Of a stretch of 64,000 nt of DNA, positions 25,901 through 34,645 are shown in pieces. The notes under the pieces are model-generated. The model saw only the letters and a list, made by a program, of their open reading frames with translations. It was not told where the DNA came from and ran no database searches. Source of the DNA: Massilia polaris. GTDB lineage: Bacteria > Pseudomonadota > Gammaproteobacteria > Burkholderiales > Burkholderiaceae_D. The position numbers were made by a program, and so were the translations under genes. The first letter of the stretch is position 1. Each line of letters begins with the position of its first letter. The DNA is taken from assembly GCF_012927275.1 (NCBI RefSeq), contig NZ_JABBGG010000008.1:155956-219955 (forward strand), read 5' to 3'.

Positions 25901-27092
25901 CGCGCGCCAGGCCGGCGTCCACCACGAAGCGGATGCCGGGCACGGTCAGCGAGGTCTCGGCCACGTTGGTGGCCAATACGATGCGGCGCGCATTGCTGAT
26001 CTTGAAGACGCGGTCCTGCTCTTCGACCGACAGGCGGGCGAACAGCGGCAGGATCTCGACGTGCGGCGGGTGATGCTTGCGCAGCGCCTCGGCGCAATCG
26101 CGGATCTCGCGCTCGCCAGGCAGGAACACCAGCACGTCGCCCGAACCGATGCGGCTCAACTCGTCGACCGCGTCGATGACGCCGTCGAGCAGGTCGCGCT
26201 TTTCACGCGCTGCCTGCGCCTTCGGCTGCGGCTTCCCCTCGGGAGCACTGGCAGTCACCGGGTCGCGGTCGATCGGACGGTAGCGCACTTCCACCTTGTA
26301 CAGGCGGCCCGACACCTCGATCACAGGCGCCGGCTTGCCCGGCTGGCCGAAGTGGCGCGAGAAGCGGTCCGCGTCGATGGTCGCGGACGTGATGATCACC
26401 TTCAGGTCGGGACGGCGCGGCAGCAGCTGCTTAAGGTAGCCAAGCAGGAAATCGATGTTCAGGCTGCGCTCGTGCGCCTCATCGATGATGATCGTGTCGT
26501 AGGCTTTGAGCAGCGGGTCGGTCTGGGTTTCGGCCAGCAGGATACCGTCGGTCATCAGCTTGACCGACGCGCCCTTCGACAGCGTATCGTTGAAGCGGAC
26601 CTTGAAGCCCACGTGCTCGCCCAGCGGCGAGCCCAGTTCCTGCGCGATGCGCTTGGCGGTCGACGACGCCGCGATCCTGCGCGGCTGCGTGTGGCCGATC
26701 AGGCCTTTCTGGCCGCGGCCAAGTTCAAGGCAGATCTTCGGCAGCTGGGTAGTCTTGCCCGAGCCGGTTTCGCCCGAGACGATGATCACCTGGTTCTCGG
26801 TCAGCGCCTTGGCGATGTCGCCGCGGCGGCCCGAGACCGGCAGGTCTTCGGGGAAGGTAATCGGCGGCAGCGGATTGCGCACCACTTCACGCGGCTCGCG
26901 CGGCGCCCGCGGGCCCTGCTCCTTCGGCCTGCGCTCACCCGCTTCGCGCGCGGGACGCGGCTGTCCCTGGCGCTGGTCCTGCGCCTTGCGCGGCTGGCCG
27001 CCGTCGCGCTGCTGGGGAGCCTTGCGCGCTTGCTGCGCCTGCGTTGCGGGTACTTCGGGCTTGTTACTCTGTTCTGACATCGTTTTTTGCAT
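22977..27092 (-). CDS. hrpA: ATP-dependent RNA helicase HrpA (DEAH box)
   Basis: 1371 residues from ATG 27092 (MQKTMSEQSNK); ATG 27080 is equally possible, neither has a clear ribosome binding site. A low-complexity Gln/Arg/Pro-rich basic N-terminus (about 1-85) precedes the helicase core: GETGSGKTTQLPK (motif I), IIIDEAHERSLNIDFLLGYL (motif II), SATIDADRF (motif III), NVAETSLTVPGI and QRAGRCGRV (motif VI), then HA2, OB and the long HrpA-specific C-terminal domain. Length fits the 1300-residue HrpA group. It unwinds RNA structures and rescues stalled ribosomes in E. coli. It is divergent from argA; only 42 bp separate the start codons. Confidence 0.96.
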   Translation of the reverse strand: MQKTMSEQSNKPEVPATQAQQARKAPQQRDGGQPRKAQDQRQGQPRPAREAGERRPKEQGPRAPREPREVVRNPLPPITFPEDLPVSGRRGDIAKALTENQVIIVSGETGSGKTTQLPKICLELGRGQKGLIGHTQPRRIAASSTAKRIAQELGSPLGEHVGFKVRFNDTLSKGASVKLMTDGILLAETQTDPLLKAYDTIIIDEAHERSLNIDFLLGYLKQLLPRRPDLKVIITSATIDADRFSRHFGQPGKPAPVIEVSGRLYKVEVRYRPIDRDPVTASAPEGKPQPKAQAAREKRDLLDGVIDAVDELSRIGSGDVLVFLPGEREIRDCAEALRKHHPPHVEILPLFARLSVEEQDRVFKISNARRIVLATNVAETSLTVPGIRFVVDAGLARVKRYSFRNKVEQLQVEPIAQSAANQRAGRCGRVADGVCVRLYEEDDFLQRPKFTEPEILRSSLAAVILRMKALHLTDVETFPFIEPPQGRAIADGYQLLQEVGAVDEANQLTPLGHKLAKLPLDPRVGRMILAALDNACLTEMLIVASALSVQDPRDRPMEYQQAADEAHKKFADEKSEFLSFIKIWSWFEQAIEHKKSNRLLQETCRSNFLSQVRLREWRDVHSQLLTIVREQGWRLNDAPATYENLHTALLTGLLGNVGFKAEDEPGGAYLGARGIKFHIWPGSSLLKKPGKWVMAAELVETTRLYARCVAQIQPEWVERVGSHLLRKSWGEPRWEKRSAQVTASEKATLYGLTVYSQRRINYGQKNPAEAREIFIRDGLVAGDYDTRAPFFAHNQKLIREIENLEHKSRRLDVLVDDHLIAAFYEKIIPLDVVNGAGFEKWHKDATLDNPKLLFLVREELMRHEAAGVTTELFPKTMSVTGIEMQLAYHFEPGSMRDGVTLSVPLFALNQLPRERAGWLVPGMLKEKVHLLLKSLPQKLRRHCVPLPDYAAKFCERVHDAGKFGRGDLVDAIIADIRAQTGIAVLTTDFKAETLPAHHFMNFKVVDEHGRQLEMGRNLSALQDEFGRLARESFQKMAEGKAQAAPLSAASLQQLSGLKGGVPAAAKGNAPVKDGNAAPAAAPSAPAVSQHTGMTSWSFGELPELLEIVQGKLTLIGFPALVDKGTHCDLEVFDDPAVAARTHRIGLRRLFALQFREQLKFAEKNIPGMQQMGMQFMALGSQEELRDQIVQKAIDIACLQDPLPADAASFNKRKEEGKSRLGLLVNEIARLVGQVLAEYHGLPKKLQNVQQQVAADIQGQLQGLVHKRFVADTDYAQLAHFPRYLKAINVRLEKLRGDPTRDTRLMAEWNQSASHFLRAAKDRLAGKNSDPKMVEFRWMLEELRVSLYAQELRTPMPVSAKRLQKVWESMQR

Positions 27093-27121
27093 GAATTTGG
27101 CGCGCAAGTCGCGCAGCGAAT

Positions 27122-27127
27122 TATAAT
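27122..27127 (+). promoter_or_regulatory. -10 element of the argA promoter
   Basis: A perfect TATAAT lies 7 bp before the likely argA ATG (27135). A -35 candidate TTGGCG (27097-27102) is 19 bp upstream. Transcription would then begin at about 27133-27136, practically at the start codon. Confidence 0.5.
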
Positions 27128-27134
27128 GCGGCAA

Positions 27135-28445
27135 ATGGAAACTCCTACCCAATTCGTCCAATGGCTGCGCTCAGTCGCGCCGTACATCCACGCTTTCCGT
27201 GGAAAGACCTTCGTGGTCGCATTCCCGGGCGAACTTGTCGCCGCCGGCGCACTGTCGGTCCTGGCGCAGGACCTGTCGCTGCTGGTCGCACTCGGCATCC
27301 GCGTCGTCATCGTGTACGGCTCGCGCCCGCAGGTGGCCGAACAGCTCGCGCTGCGTAACGTCGAAGGCCGCTTCCACAACGGCCTCCGCATCACCGACAC
27401 CGCCGCACTCGAATGCGCGAAGGAGGCCGCGGGCGAACTGCGGCTCGATATCGAAGCCGCGTTCAGCCAGGGTTTGCCGAACACGCCGATGGCCCATGCC
27501 TCGATCCGCATCATCTCAGGTAACTTCGTCACCGCGCGTCCGCTTGGCGTTATCGACGGCGTCGACCTCGAGCTGACCGGCATCACCCGCAAGGTCGACG
27601 CCGAACGAATCCACGCGATCCTCGGCACCGACAGCCTGGTGCTGCTCTCGCCGCTCGGGTTCTCGCCGACCGGCGAAGCGTTCAACCTGACGATGGAAGA
27701 CGTCGCCGTATCGGCCGCCATCGCGCTGCACGCCGACAAAATCATCTTCATCACCGAAACGGCGATGATGCTTGACGAAGGCGGCGCCGAGATCCGCGAA
27801 CTGTCCTCGCACCAGGCCGAAGCCGTTCTGGAAGCGGCCTTCCTTGCGACCGACTCGTCGTTCTACCTGCAGCACGCGATCAAGGCATGCAACAGCGGCG
27901 TCTCGCGCGCCCACATCGTGCCGTTCGAGATGGACGGCTCGGCGCTGCTCGAACTGTTTACCCACGACGGCGTAGGCACCATGATCAGCTACGAGAACCT
28001 CGAAAGCCTGCGAAAGGCCACAATTGAGGACGTCGGCGGAATTATCAAGCTGATCGAACCGCTGGAAGCCGACGGCACCCTGGTCAAGCGCGGCCGCGAG
28101 CTGATCGAACGCGAAATCGACCAGTTCTCGGTGATCGAGCACGACGGCGTGATTTTCGGCTGCGCGGCGCTGTATCCGTTCCCGGAAGAGAAAATGGCCG
28201 AGATGGCATGCCTGACCGTCAATCCCGAGGTGCAGACCCAGGGCGACGGCGAGCGCATCCTGCGCCACATGGAGAACCGCGCGCGCGCCGCCGGACTCAA
28301 ACAACTGTTCGTCCTGACCACCCGCACTTCGCACTGGTTCCAGAAGCGCGGCTTCAAGCCCGCGACCATCGATGCGCTGCCAAAAGACCGCCAGCGCATG
28401 TACAACTGGCAGCGCAAGTCGCAGGTGCTGGTCAAATCTTTATAA
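27135..28445 (+). CDS. argA: Amino-acid N-acetyltransferase (N-acetylglutamate synthase) ArgA
   Basis: 436 residues from ATG 27135 ([13 protein letters not shown]); an in-frame ATG at 27126 overlaps the -10 box and is less likely. An N-terminal amino-acid-kinase-like domain (about 15-285, [41 protein letters not shown]) is fused to a C-terminal GNAT domain (about 290-436, [52 protein letters not shown]). It catalyses the first step of arginine synthesis, acetylating glutamate with acetyl-CoA, and is normally feedback-inhibited by arginine through the kinase-like domain. The next gene, yggX, follows by 32 bp. Confidence 0.96.
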   Translation: METPTQFVQWLRSVAPYIHAFRGKTFVVAFPGELVAAGALSVLAQDLSLLVALGIRVVIVYGSRPQVAEQLALRNVEGRFHNGLRITDTAALECAKEAAGELRLDIEAAFSQGLPNTPMAHASIRIISGNFVTARPLGVIDGVDLELTGITRKVDAERIHAILGTDSLVLLSPLGFSPTGEAFNLTMEDVAVSAAIALHADKIIFITETAMMLDEGGAEIRELSSHQAEAVLEAAFLATDSSFYLQHAIKACNSGVSRAHIVPFEMDGSALLELFTHDGVGTMISYENLESLRKATIEDVGGIIKLIEPLEADGTLVKRGRELIEREIDQFSVIEHDGVIFGCAALYPFPEEKMAEMACLTVNPEVQTQGDGERILRHMENRARAAGLKQLFVLTTRTSHWFQKRGFKPATIDALPKDRQRMYNWQRKSQVLVKSL

Positions 28446-28477
28446 TTGTAGTTTCACACATCGCATCAGGAGCAGAA

Positions 28478-28750
28478 ATGGCCCGCACCGTCCATTGCAT
28501 CAAACTCAACAAAGAAGCCGAAGGGCTGGATTTCCCGCCGTATCCTGGCGAGCTGGGCAAGAAGATTTACGAATCGGTATCGAAGGAAGCCTGGGCCGCA
28601 TGGCTGAAGCACCAGACCATGCTGGTCAATGAGAACCGCCTGAACCTGGCTGACCTGCGTGCGCGCAAGTACCTGGCGGCGCAGATGGAAAAGCATTTCT
28701 TCGGCGAAGGCGCCGATGCGGCTGTGGGTTACGTGCCGCCAGCGGATTAA
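28478..28750 (+). CDS. yggX: Fe(II)-trafficking / oxidative damage protection protein YggX
   Basis: 90 residues from ATG 28478 with AGGAG 5-6 nt upstream. The whole chain is YggX-like: [20 protein letters not shown] with the conserved Cys, [20 protein letters not shown], and the [19 protein letters not shown] helix. It protects Fe-S clusters during oxidative stress and may move iron. A TATAAT at 28441-28446, overlapping the argA stop, may be its own promoter. It is convergent with the lipoprotein gene; the palindrome at 28765 probably ends both transcripts. Confidence 0.96.
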   Translation: MARTVHCIKLNKEAEGLDFPPYPGELGKKIYESVSKEAWAAWLKHQTMLVNENRLNLADLRARKYLAAQMEKHFFGEGADAAVGYVPPAD

Positions 28751-28764
28751 AATCCGTCGAGAAC

Positions 28765-28804
28765 CGTAGGGCGGATAAGCGAAAGCGCATCCGCCCTGCG
28801 TTTT
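28765..28804. repeat. Dispersed palindromic repeat, copy 2 (terminator-like)
   Basis: Arms CGTAGGGCGGAT (28765-28776) and ATCCGCCCTGCG (28789-28800), one G-T wobble, loop AAGCGAAAGCGC, followed by TTTT on the plus strand. It lies between convergent yggX and the lipoprotein gene. Confidence 0.85.
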
Positions 28805-28809
28805 ACCGT

Positions 28810-29142
28810 CTACATCGCCTTGCACTGGCGTAGTTCACACCGCGCCATGAAGGTCCTGCCCTCCTGGCACATCATGCGATAAACCTCGACCGGCCCTTCC
28901 GGCGTCATCAGCCCGGCGCCCTGTCCGCCCGTACATCCCTTCAGCTTCGCCATCTTCTCCACCGTCGCCGACGACCGGCCCGGCACGAACGGCACGCGCT
29001 CGATCGGCGCGCCATTCGCATCGACCAGCCCCGGCTGGCGCGCAGCCTTAACCGCCACAGGCGCGACGGCGACCGGTTCGGCTTGGAACATCGAACAGCC
29101 GCTGGCAAGCAGCGCGCAGAAGGTCAGCACATACAGCTTCAT
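28810..29142 (-). CDS. Small lipoprotein, unknown function
   Basis: 110 residues from ATG 29142, preceded by AAGGGG with 5-nt spacing. The signal peptide MKLYVLTFCALLASGC ends in a lipobox (LASGC, Cys16), so a lipid-anchored envelope protein is expected. The mature part contains PFVPGRSSATVEKMAKLKGC, a GGQGAGLMTPEGPVEVYRM stretch and a C-terminal RCELRQCKAM; four mature Cys could form two disulfides. I do not recognise a named family. It lies 17 bp after rpiA on the same strand and may be co-transcribed with it. Confidence 0.78.
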   Translation of the reverse strand: MKLYVLTFCALLASGCSMFQAEPVAVAPVAVKAARQPGLVDANGAPIERVPFVPGRSSATVEKMAKLKGCTGGQGAGLMTPEGPVEVYRMMCQEGRTFMARCELRQCKAM

Positions 29143-29159
29143 GGATTCCCCTTGGGCGG

Positions 29160-29837
29160 TCAGAACGTCAGCTTCCGTACGCCTTCGCTGGTGCCGAGCA
29201 GGCAAACGTCCGCGCCGCGCTGGGCGAACAGGCCCACTGCCACCACGCCGACGATCTGGTTGATGTGCGTTTCCAGCGCCGCCGGATCGGTGATCTGCAG
29301 GCCGGCCACGTCGATCAGTTCACCGCCGTTGTCGGTGATGAACGCTTCATCGGCGCCCGGCTTGGTGCGCAGGCGCGGCTGGCCGCCCAGTTCCGCCAGT
29401 TTGCGCATGACAGCGGCGCGCGCCATCGGCAGCACTTCCACCGGCAGCGCGAACTTGCCAAGCACGTCGACCAGCTTGGAGCCGTCGGCGATGCAGACGA
29501 ACTGCTGCGACACCGAAGCGACGATTTTCTCGCGCGTCAGCGCGGCGCCGCCGCCCTTGATCATCGCGCCGGCCGCGTTGATTTCATCGGCGCCGTCAAT
29601 GTAGACGGCGATCGAGGTGACCTCATTCAGGTCGAATACCTCGATGCCGTGGCCGCGCAGGCGCGCCGCGGTCGCTTCGGACGAGGCTACCGTGCCCTTG
29701 ATGCGGTGCTTGATTTTGGCCAGTTCGTCGATGAAGAAATTGGCGGTCGAGCCAGTGCCGACGCCGATGATTTCGCCGTCAACGACGTAGTCGATGGCGG
29801 AACGCGCCACGGCTTGTTTGAGTTCGTCTTGAGTCAT
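29160..29837 (-). CDS. rpiA: Ribose-5-phosphate isomerase A
   Basis: 225 residues, full length for the family. Signature segments: [15 protein letters not shown] (phosphate-binding loop), [46 protein letters not shown] (active-site Asp and Lys/Glu region) and [18 protein letters not shown]. It interconverts ribose 5-phosphate and ribulose 5-phosphate in the pentose phosphate pathway, in line with the zwf, tal and edd-eda genes further right, though it shows no HexR box. The 189 bp between its start and the next gene (29838-30026) hold no gene and only a possible AT-rich promoter. Confidence 0.96.
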   Translation of the reverse strand: MTQDELKQAVARSAIDYVVDGEIIGVGTGSTANFFIDELAKIKHRIKGTVASSEATAARLRGHGIEVFDLNEVTSIAVYIDGADEINAAGAMIKGGGAALTREKIVASVSQQFVCIADGSKLVDVLGKFALPVEVLPMARAAVMRKLAELGGQPRLRTKPGADEAFITDNGGELIDVAGLQITDPAALETHINQIVGVVAVGLFAQRGADVCLLGTSEGVRKLTF

Positions 29838-30026
29838 GATGTGAGTAAAAATGAGGAATATGCCATTTTACCGGATCGCACTGCGCCGGTGCCGGGCAAT
29901 TTTGCCGACAGGTCCGGGATGACAACTAAGACACACACGCTAATCGCCCCGGCCTTACCCGCCATGAATAGACGTTCACGTCTGCAAAGGATATTGTTCG
30001 ACTACTAAACAATCAGTGAACCTGAC

Positions 30027-30722
30027 ATGTCGAACAACGTAGCCGCAATTCCATTCCAAATATTCTATGAACCGGGCAAGGCATTCGCCGCGCTGCGCGA
30101 CAAGTCGCACACCTGGCTTCCGCTGCTGGCGCTGATGATCAGCAGTGCCGCGATGATGTACTGGTACTTCCAGACGGTGGATTTCCCGTGGATGGTCGAC
30201 CAGGCCATCGCTGCCAAACCGGACATGACCGGCGACGAGCGCGAAGCGATGCACAAGATGATGTCGCCGACGGTGATGACGTGGTCTGCGCTGGGCGGCA
30301 TCCTGATCGGCACGCCGATCGCATATGCGCTGTACGCGTTGTATTACCTGCTTGCCGGTAAATTCCTTGGCAGCGATATCAGCTACGGAAAATGGTTTGC
30401 GCTGACCGCCTGGACCGCGCTTCCGCGCCTGCTGGTGCTGCCGCTGATGGCGCTGCAAATCATGACGTCGGGCGGGCGCGTGGCCATGGAAGACTTGTCG
30501 ATGGTGTCGCTGAACTTCCTGTTGCTCCACCTGCCGGTCGGCCACCCATGGGGCGGATTCTTCAACAGCCTCGACCTGCCGCTGCTGTGGTCCGCCGTGC
30601 TGACCGTGATCGGGCTTCGCGTATGGACCGGCCGCAGCCTGGCTACCTGCATCACCGTCAGCGTCTTGCCGCTGCTTGTGATCTTCGGCCTGTGGGCCGC
30701 CAAGATCGTCATGTTCGGATAA
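30027..30722 (+). CDS. Yip1-domain integral membrane protein
   Basis: 231 residues. Starts MSNNVAAIPFQIFYEPGKAF, a typical Yip1/YIPF-like opening (an amphipathic segment ending FAALRDKSHTWLPLL), followed by five or six membrane helices (about 32-50, 92-115, 128-150, 165-185, 195-230). Yip1-like bacterial proteins have no settled function; several accompany ABC exporters. It heads a five-gene operon: the adaptor gene starts 14 bp downstream. So it probably takes part in the same export process. Confidence 0.85.
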   Translation: MSNNVAAIPFQIFYEPGKAFAALRDKSHTWLPLLALMISSAAMMYWYFQTVDFPWMVDQAIAAKPDMTGDEREAMHKMMSPTVMTWSALGGILIGTPIAYALYALYYLLAGKFLGSDISYGKWFALTAWTALPRLLVLPLMALQIMTSGGRVAMEDLSMVSLNFLLLHLPVGHPWGGFFNSLDLPLLWSAVLTVIGLRVWTGRSLATCITVSVLPLLVIFGLWAAKIVMFG

Positions 30723-30735
30723 CGCCTGAAGAAAA

Positions 30736-31946
30736 ATGAAACGAAAAATCATTGCGGCGGCCGTCGTACTGGCATTCATCGGTGTGCCGGTTGCGGTCAA
30801 GCTGTCGAAGAATAAGACGGTAAAGGAAGCGGAACTGGCCAAGGTCGAACTGCGCCAGATCCAGCCAACCATCCTCGCCTCGGGCAACCTCGTGTTTCGC
30901 CAGGAGGTCCAGCTGTCGAGCGAAGTAATCGGGAAAGTCAGCGAGGTGCTGGTCAAGGAAGGCGACAAGATCGAGCGCGGCCAGGTGCTGCTCAGGCTCG
31001 ATCCGACACCTACCGCGCCGAAGTGGCGCAGCAGGACGCCAGCCGGCGCAGTGCTGCGATTTCGATCGAGCGCGCCCAGCTGAACCTCGCCAACCAGAAG
31101 CGCAGCCTTGAGCGCAGCGCCAGCCTGGCAAACGCCAAATTCATCGGCGCCAGCGCTTTCGAAGATGCGCGCCACAAAGCCGACCTGGCCGCAGTCGAGT
31201 TGCGCGCCAGCCGCGAAGCGTTCCAGCAGGCCGAGGCGATGCTGTCTCTGTCGAAGGAGCGCCTGGCCAAGACCGAAGTGCGGGCGCCGATCAGCGGCAC
31301 CGCAACTGCGGTCCAGATCAAGGTCGGCGAGACCGCCGTCGCCAGCGCCACCGGCATCGCCGGCTCCAGCCTGATGACAATTGCCGATGTTTCGGGGATC
31401 ATGGCCGAAGTGAGCGTCGACGAAGCCGATATCGCCGGCGTGGCGGCAGGCCAGGGTGCGCGTGTGTACCCGTCCGCATACGCCGACAAGCCGGTCAGCG
31501 GCAAGGTCGAAAGCGTTTCGCTCACGCCGAAGGTCAGCACCCAGGGCCGCAACTACATCGTCAAGGTGCGCCTCGACGACAGCCCCCTGGCACTGCGCAC
31601 CGGCATGACCGCGCGCGTCGAAATCGTGCTGGGCGGCGGCACCGCCCGCCCTGCCGTGCCGCTGCAGGCGGTACTGACCGAGCAGCCGGCAGGGACAAAG
31701 GAGAAGTCCGCCAGCTACGTGCTGGCCGTGGTGGACGGCGTTGTAAGCAAGCGCACGGTAGAACTGGGACTGGCCGACGACAACAACCAGGAAGTGCTGA
31801 AAGGCGTAGTCAAGGGCGATACCGTTGCAATCGGCCCGGCGCGCCTGCTGCGTGAGCTTCGTGACGGCGACGCCGTCGGCGCACTCAAGGCCGACCCGAA
31901 GCAAAGCCGCAGCGCACAGGCCCCTGCCGCGAAGGACAGCCTGTGA
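30736..31946 (+). pseudogene. MacA/HlyD-like periplasmic adaptor with a single-base frameshift
   Basis: Starts at ATG 30736 (MKRKIIAAAVVLAFIGVPVA, a membrane anchor). The barrel-sandwich half-motif (LASGNLVFRQEVQLSSEVIG, EGDKIERGQVLLRLDP) is normal up to about residue 90. There the frame breaks: DNA at 31001-31010 reads ATCCGACACC, where one additional G (ATCCGGACACC) would give D-P-D-T-Y-R-A-E-V and join smoothly to the other frame, which carries AQQDASRRSAAISIERAQLN, the coiled-coil hairpin, VRAPISGTATAVQIKVG and the rest to 31946. So the gene is 403 codons long apart from one missing base. Either an inactivating mutation or a sequencing error. Its end overlaps the ABC ATPase start (GTGA). 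Confidence 0.88.
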
Positions 31947-32674
31947 TCCGATTGTCCGGCCTGACGAAAACCTATCGGATGGGCGACCAGGAAGTACGCG
32001 CACTGCAGGGCGTGGAGCTGAATATCGGGCGCAACGAATACATCGCTTTCATCGGCGCTTCCGGTTCCGGCAAGTCGACCATGATGAGCATTCTCGGCTG
32101 CCTCGACCGCCCCACTTCCGGCACTTACCTGCTCAATGGGCGGGACGTGGCGTCGATGGAGAGCGACGAACTGGCGCTGGTGCGCAATGCCGAAATCGGG
32201 TTCATCTTCCAGAGCTTCCACCTGCTGCCGCGTTCCACCGCGCTGGCCAACGTGGCGCAGCCGCTGATCTACCGCGGCGTTGGCCTGAAGGAGCGTGTGC
32301 GCATGGCCGAAGAAGCGCTGCGTCATGTCGGGCTGGGCGAGCGCATGCACCACCGTCCCAACGAGCTTTCAGGCGGCCAGCGCCAGCGCGTGGCGATTGC
32401 ACGCGCACTGGTCGGAAAGCCGTCCATCCTGCTGGCCGATGAACCGACCGGCAACCTCGATTCGGCGACCAGCCGCGATATCCTTGCGCTGATCCGCGAA
32501 GTACACGCGGCGGGACAGACCGTGGTGATGGTCACGCACGAACCCGAGATCGCGGCCCAATGCCACCGCGTAGTGCGGCTGCATGACGGCGCCGTCGTCA
32601 GCGACATTCTCAATCCGATATCTCCGGCGCAGAGCCGGACAGCTGCCCATGTGACGCTCGACCGCATCAACTAA
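31943..32674 (+). CDS. ABC transporter ATP-binding protein, MacB/LolD-type
   Basis: 243 residues from GTG 31943, which overlaps the adaptor stop. Walker A GASGSGKST (about 37-45), Q-loop in IGFIFQSFHLLP, signature LSGGQRQRVAIARAL, Walker B ILLADEPTGNLDS and H-loop VTHEPE are all present. The sequence class matches the ATPases of macrolide-exporter and lipoprotein-release systems with separate FtsX-type permeases. It should energise the permease encoded 17 bp downstream. Confidence 0.95.
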   Translation: MIRLSGLTKTYRMGDQEVRALQGVELNIGRNEYIAFIGASGSGKSTMMSILGCLDRPTSGTYLLNGRDVASMESDELALVRNAEIGFIFQSFHLLPRSTALANVAQPLIYRGVGLKERVRMAEEALRHVGLGERMHHRPNELSGGQRQRVAIARALVGKPSILLADEPTGNLDSATSRDILALIREVHAAGQTVVMVTHEPEIAAQCHRVVRLHDGAVVSDILNPISPAQSRTAAHVTLDRIN

Positions 32675-32691
32675 TTCCTGGAAAGGCCAGC

Positions 32692-33912
32692 ATGTACGTA
32701 TTCATCGAAGCGCTGCGCTCCGCGATCGCTGCCATTCGCGCTCATCGCCTGCGCAGCTTCCTGACTTCGCTCGGCGTCATCATCGGCGTCGCCTCGGTCA
32801 TCGCCGTGGTGTCGCTGATCCAGGGTATGTCGCAAAGCATCAGCAAGCAGTTCGAGGGCCTGGGCAGCAACGCCATCACCATCAGCGCCAAGAACGATTT
32901 CAAGGATGTCCTGCGCGGCAAGATCAACACGCTGCGCTTCGAGGACGTCGAACAGCTGCGCGCCCACGTCGACGGCATTCGCGACCTGTGCCCGGTATTT
33001 TCGCCGGGAGGCGGCGACGTCCGTGTCGCCAACAACAAGGCCTTCGCACATGTGATCGCGACCACGCCGAGCTATCAGGACGTGCACCAGCGTTATGTGC
33101 AGTCCGGCCGCTTCCTCAGCAGCGCCGACGAGACGAATGCGCGCCGCGTCGCGGTAATAGGTTCGAAACTGGTCGACGAGCTGCACCTCAAAGGCGAACC
33201 TCTCGGTCAGTTCATCCAGTATTCAGGAGAGTGGTTCAAGGTTGTCGGCGTCATGGAAACCCGCGGCGAGTTGTTCGGCATGTCGCAGGACGATTACCTG
33301 ATCATCCCGTACAAGACCGGCCGCAGCATGATCGGAAATAACCAGAAGCCGAACATGAGGATCAACGTCAGCAGCGACAGCGCGACCCCGGCCGATGAGG
33401 TAAAGCGCCAGATCACCGCCGCGATGCGCTCGTCGCACAAGCTGAAGGCGGATGACAAGGACGACTTCGAACTGGTCGCATCCGACCAGCTGTCCAAAAG
33501 CTTCGGCGAGATCAGCACCATGGTCACGATGGTCATGGGCGGCATCGTCGGCATCGCGCTGCTGGTCGGCGGCATCGGCATCATGAACATCATGCTGGTG
33601 TCGGTCACCGAGCGCACGCGCGAGATCGGCATCTGCAAGGCCATAGGCGCGCGCAGCCGTGACATCATGCTGCAGTTCCTGATCGAGGCGGTCATCCTCG
33701 CGCTGTTCGGCGGCCTGATTGGCGTCGCGCTCGGCTATGCGATCGGAACAGGCGCCGCGGCGCTGATCCCGAACTTCCCGACCGCCTTCGTGCCATGGTG
33801 GGCGATTGCGGTATCGCTGCTGTTCTCGGGCGGCGTCGGCGTTGTCTTCGGCGTTTTCCCCGCCAGCAAAGCGGCTAAACTCGACCCGATCGAGGCGCTG
33901 CGCTACGAGTAA
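32692..33912 (+). CDS. MacB/FtsX-type ABC transporter permease
   Basis: 406 residues. One N-terminal membrane helix (about 18-42, LRSFLTSLGVIIGVASVIAVV), a periplasmic MacB-PCD domain (about 45-260, with QSISKQFEGLGSNAITISAK and FSPGGGDVRVANNKAFAHVI), then three C-terminal helices (about 280-305, 330-355, 365-395) with the FtsX motif GGIGIMNIMLVSVTERTREI and the terminal ASKAAKLDPIEALRYE. This is the four-helix mechanotransmission topology of MacB-type exporters. Unlike E. coli MacB, the ATPase is a separate gene. Confidence 0.94.
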   Translation: MYVFIEALRSAIAAIRAHRLRSFLTSLGVIIGVASVIAVVSLIQGMSQSISKQFEGLGSNAITISAKNDFKDVLRGKINTLRFEDVEQLRAHVDGIRDLCPVFSPGGGDVRVANNKAFAHVIATTPSYQDVHQRYVQSGRFLSSADETNARRVAVIGSKLVDELHLKGEPLGQFIQYSGEWFKVVGVMETRGELFGMSQDDYLIIPYKTGRSMIGNNQKPNMRINVSSDSATPADEVKRQITAAMRSSHKLKADDKDDFELVASDQLSKSFGEISTMVTMVMGGIVGIALLVGGIGIMNIMLVSVTERTREIGICKAIGARSRDIMLQFLIEAVILALFGGLIGVALGYAIGTGAAALIPNFPTAFVPWWAIAVSLLFSGGVGVVFGVFPASKAAKLDPIEALRYE

Positions 33913-33931
33913 ATTCGACTGAACGGTACTG

Positions 33932-34639
33932 ATGATGATTGCATTTCACCTGATGGCAGCCTTGATGGCGCTCGCGTTCCCGGCCTGGGACTACTGGGAG
34001 GCGAAACGCCTGCGCACGGCGCGGCACCCGCTGGCCCGTACCCAATGCTATATCCGCTGCTGCGCCGTGCTTTGGCTGTCCACGTTTGCGGTGATGGCCA
34101 TGATGCCGCTCCAGGGCTGGTGGAATGTGCCGCCTGGCCTGCGCCAGCTTGCCGGCGCGGTCTCGTCCGATTTCATGCTGGGCGTTCTACCGGCGCTGCT
34201 AGTGGCCCTGATGCTGCCGCTGATACTGGCGGTCTTCAGCCAGGCCATGCGCCAGAAGATTTTCGCCCAGTTGGCGGAGATCGATTACCTGCTCCCGCAG
34301 ACGCGAACTGAAATCGCGCTGTTCGCAGGGGTCTCTGTAACGGCCGGCATTTGCGAAGAAGTGCTGTACCGCGGCTTCCTGTTCGCCTACCTGCAGTCCG
34401 CGCCATGGAATCTCGACCCGGTGACGACGCTGTTGCTGGCATCGGCAATGTTCGGCATCGCCCATTTCGGTCAAGGTCTGAAGGGGATGCTGCTGACCGG
34501 TACGATCGGACTGTTCCTGGGCTACCTGTACATCGCCACCGGCAGCCTGCTTGCGCCGATCATCGTGCATATCCTGATCGACCTGCGCGCCACCGCGCTG
34601 TGCTACCTGCGCGCCGTCACGCAGCGCCAGGCCGCCTGA
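33932..34639 (+). CDS. CPBP-family intramembrane glutamic protease
   Basis: 235 residues from ATG 33932 (a second ATG follows at 33935). Six to seven hydrophobic segments. The CPBP/Abi motifs are visible: ICEEVLYRGFLF (Glu-Glu...Arg), FGIAHFGQGLKG (His) and IIVHILIDL (His...Asp). Members process prenylated proteins in eukaryotes, and in bacteria often accompany bacteriocin export or immunity. It is the last gene of the Yip1-adaptor-ATPase-permease operon (19 bp gap), which makes a link to peptide export or maturation plausible; this is inference. Confidence 0.88.
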   Translation: MMIAFHLMAALMALAFPAWDYWEAKRLRTARHPLARTQCYIRCCAVLWLSTFAVMAMMPLQGWWNVPPGLRQLAGAVSSDFMLGVLPALLVALMLPLILAVFSQAMRQKIFAQLAEIDYLLPQTRTEIALFAGVSVTAGICEEVLYRGFLFAYLQSAPWNLDPVTTLLLASAMFGIAHFGQGLKGMLLTGTIGLFLGYLYIATGSLLAPIIVHILIDLRATALCYLRAVTQRQAA

Positions 34640-34645
34640 CGGCCG

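Noticed and set aside
23934..27077. 1047-residue open frame opposite hrpA
   Set aside because: The composition is typical of reverse-strand shadows and no motif is present; hrpA on the minus strand is clear.
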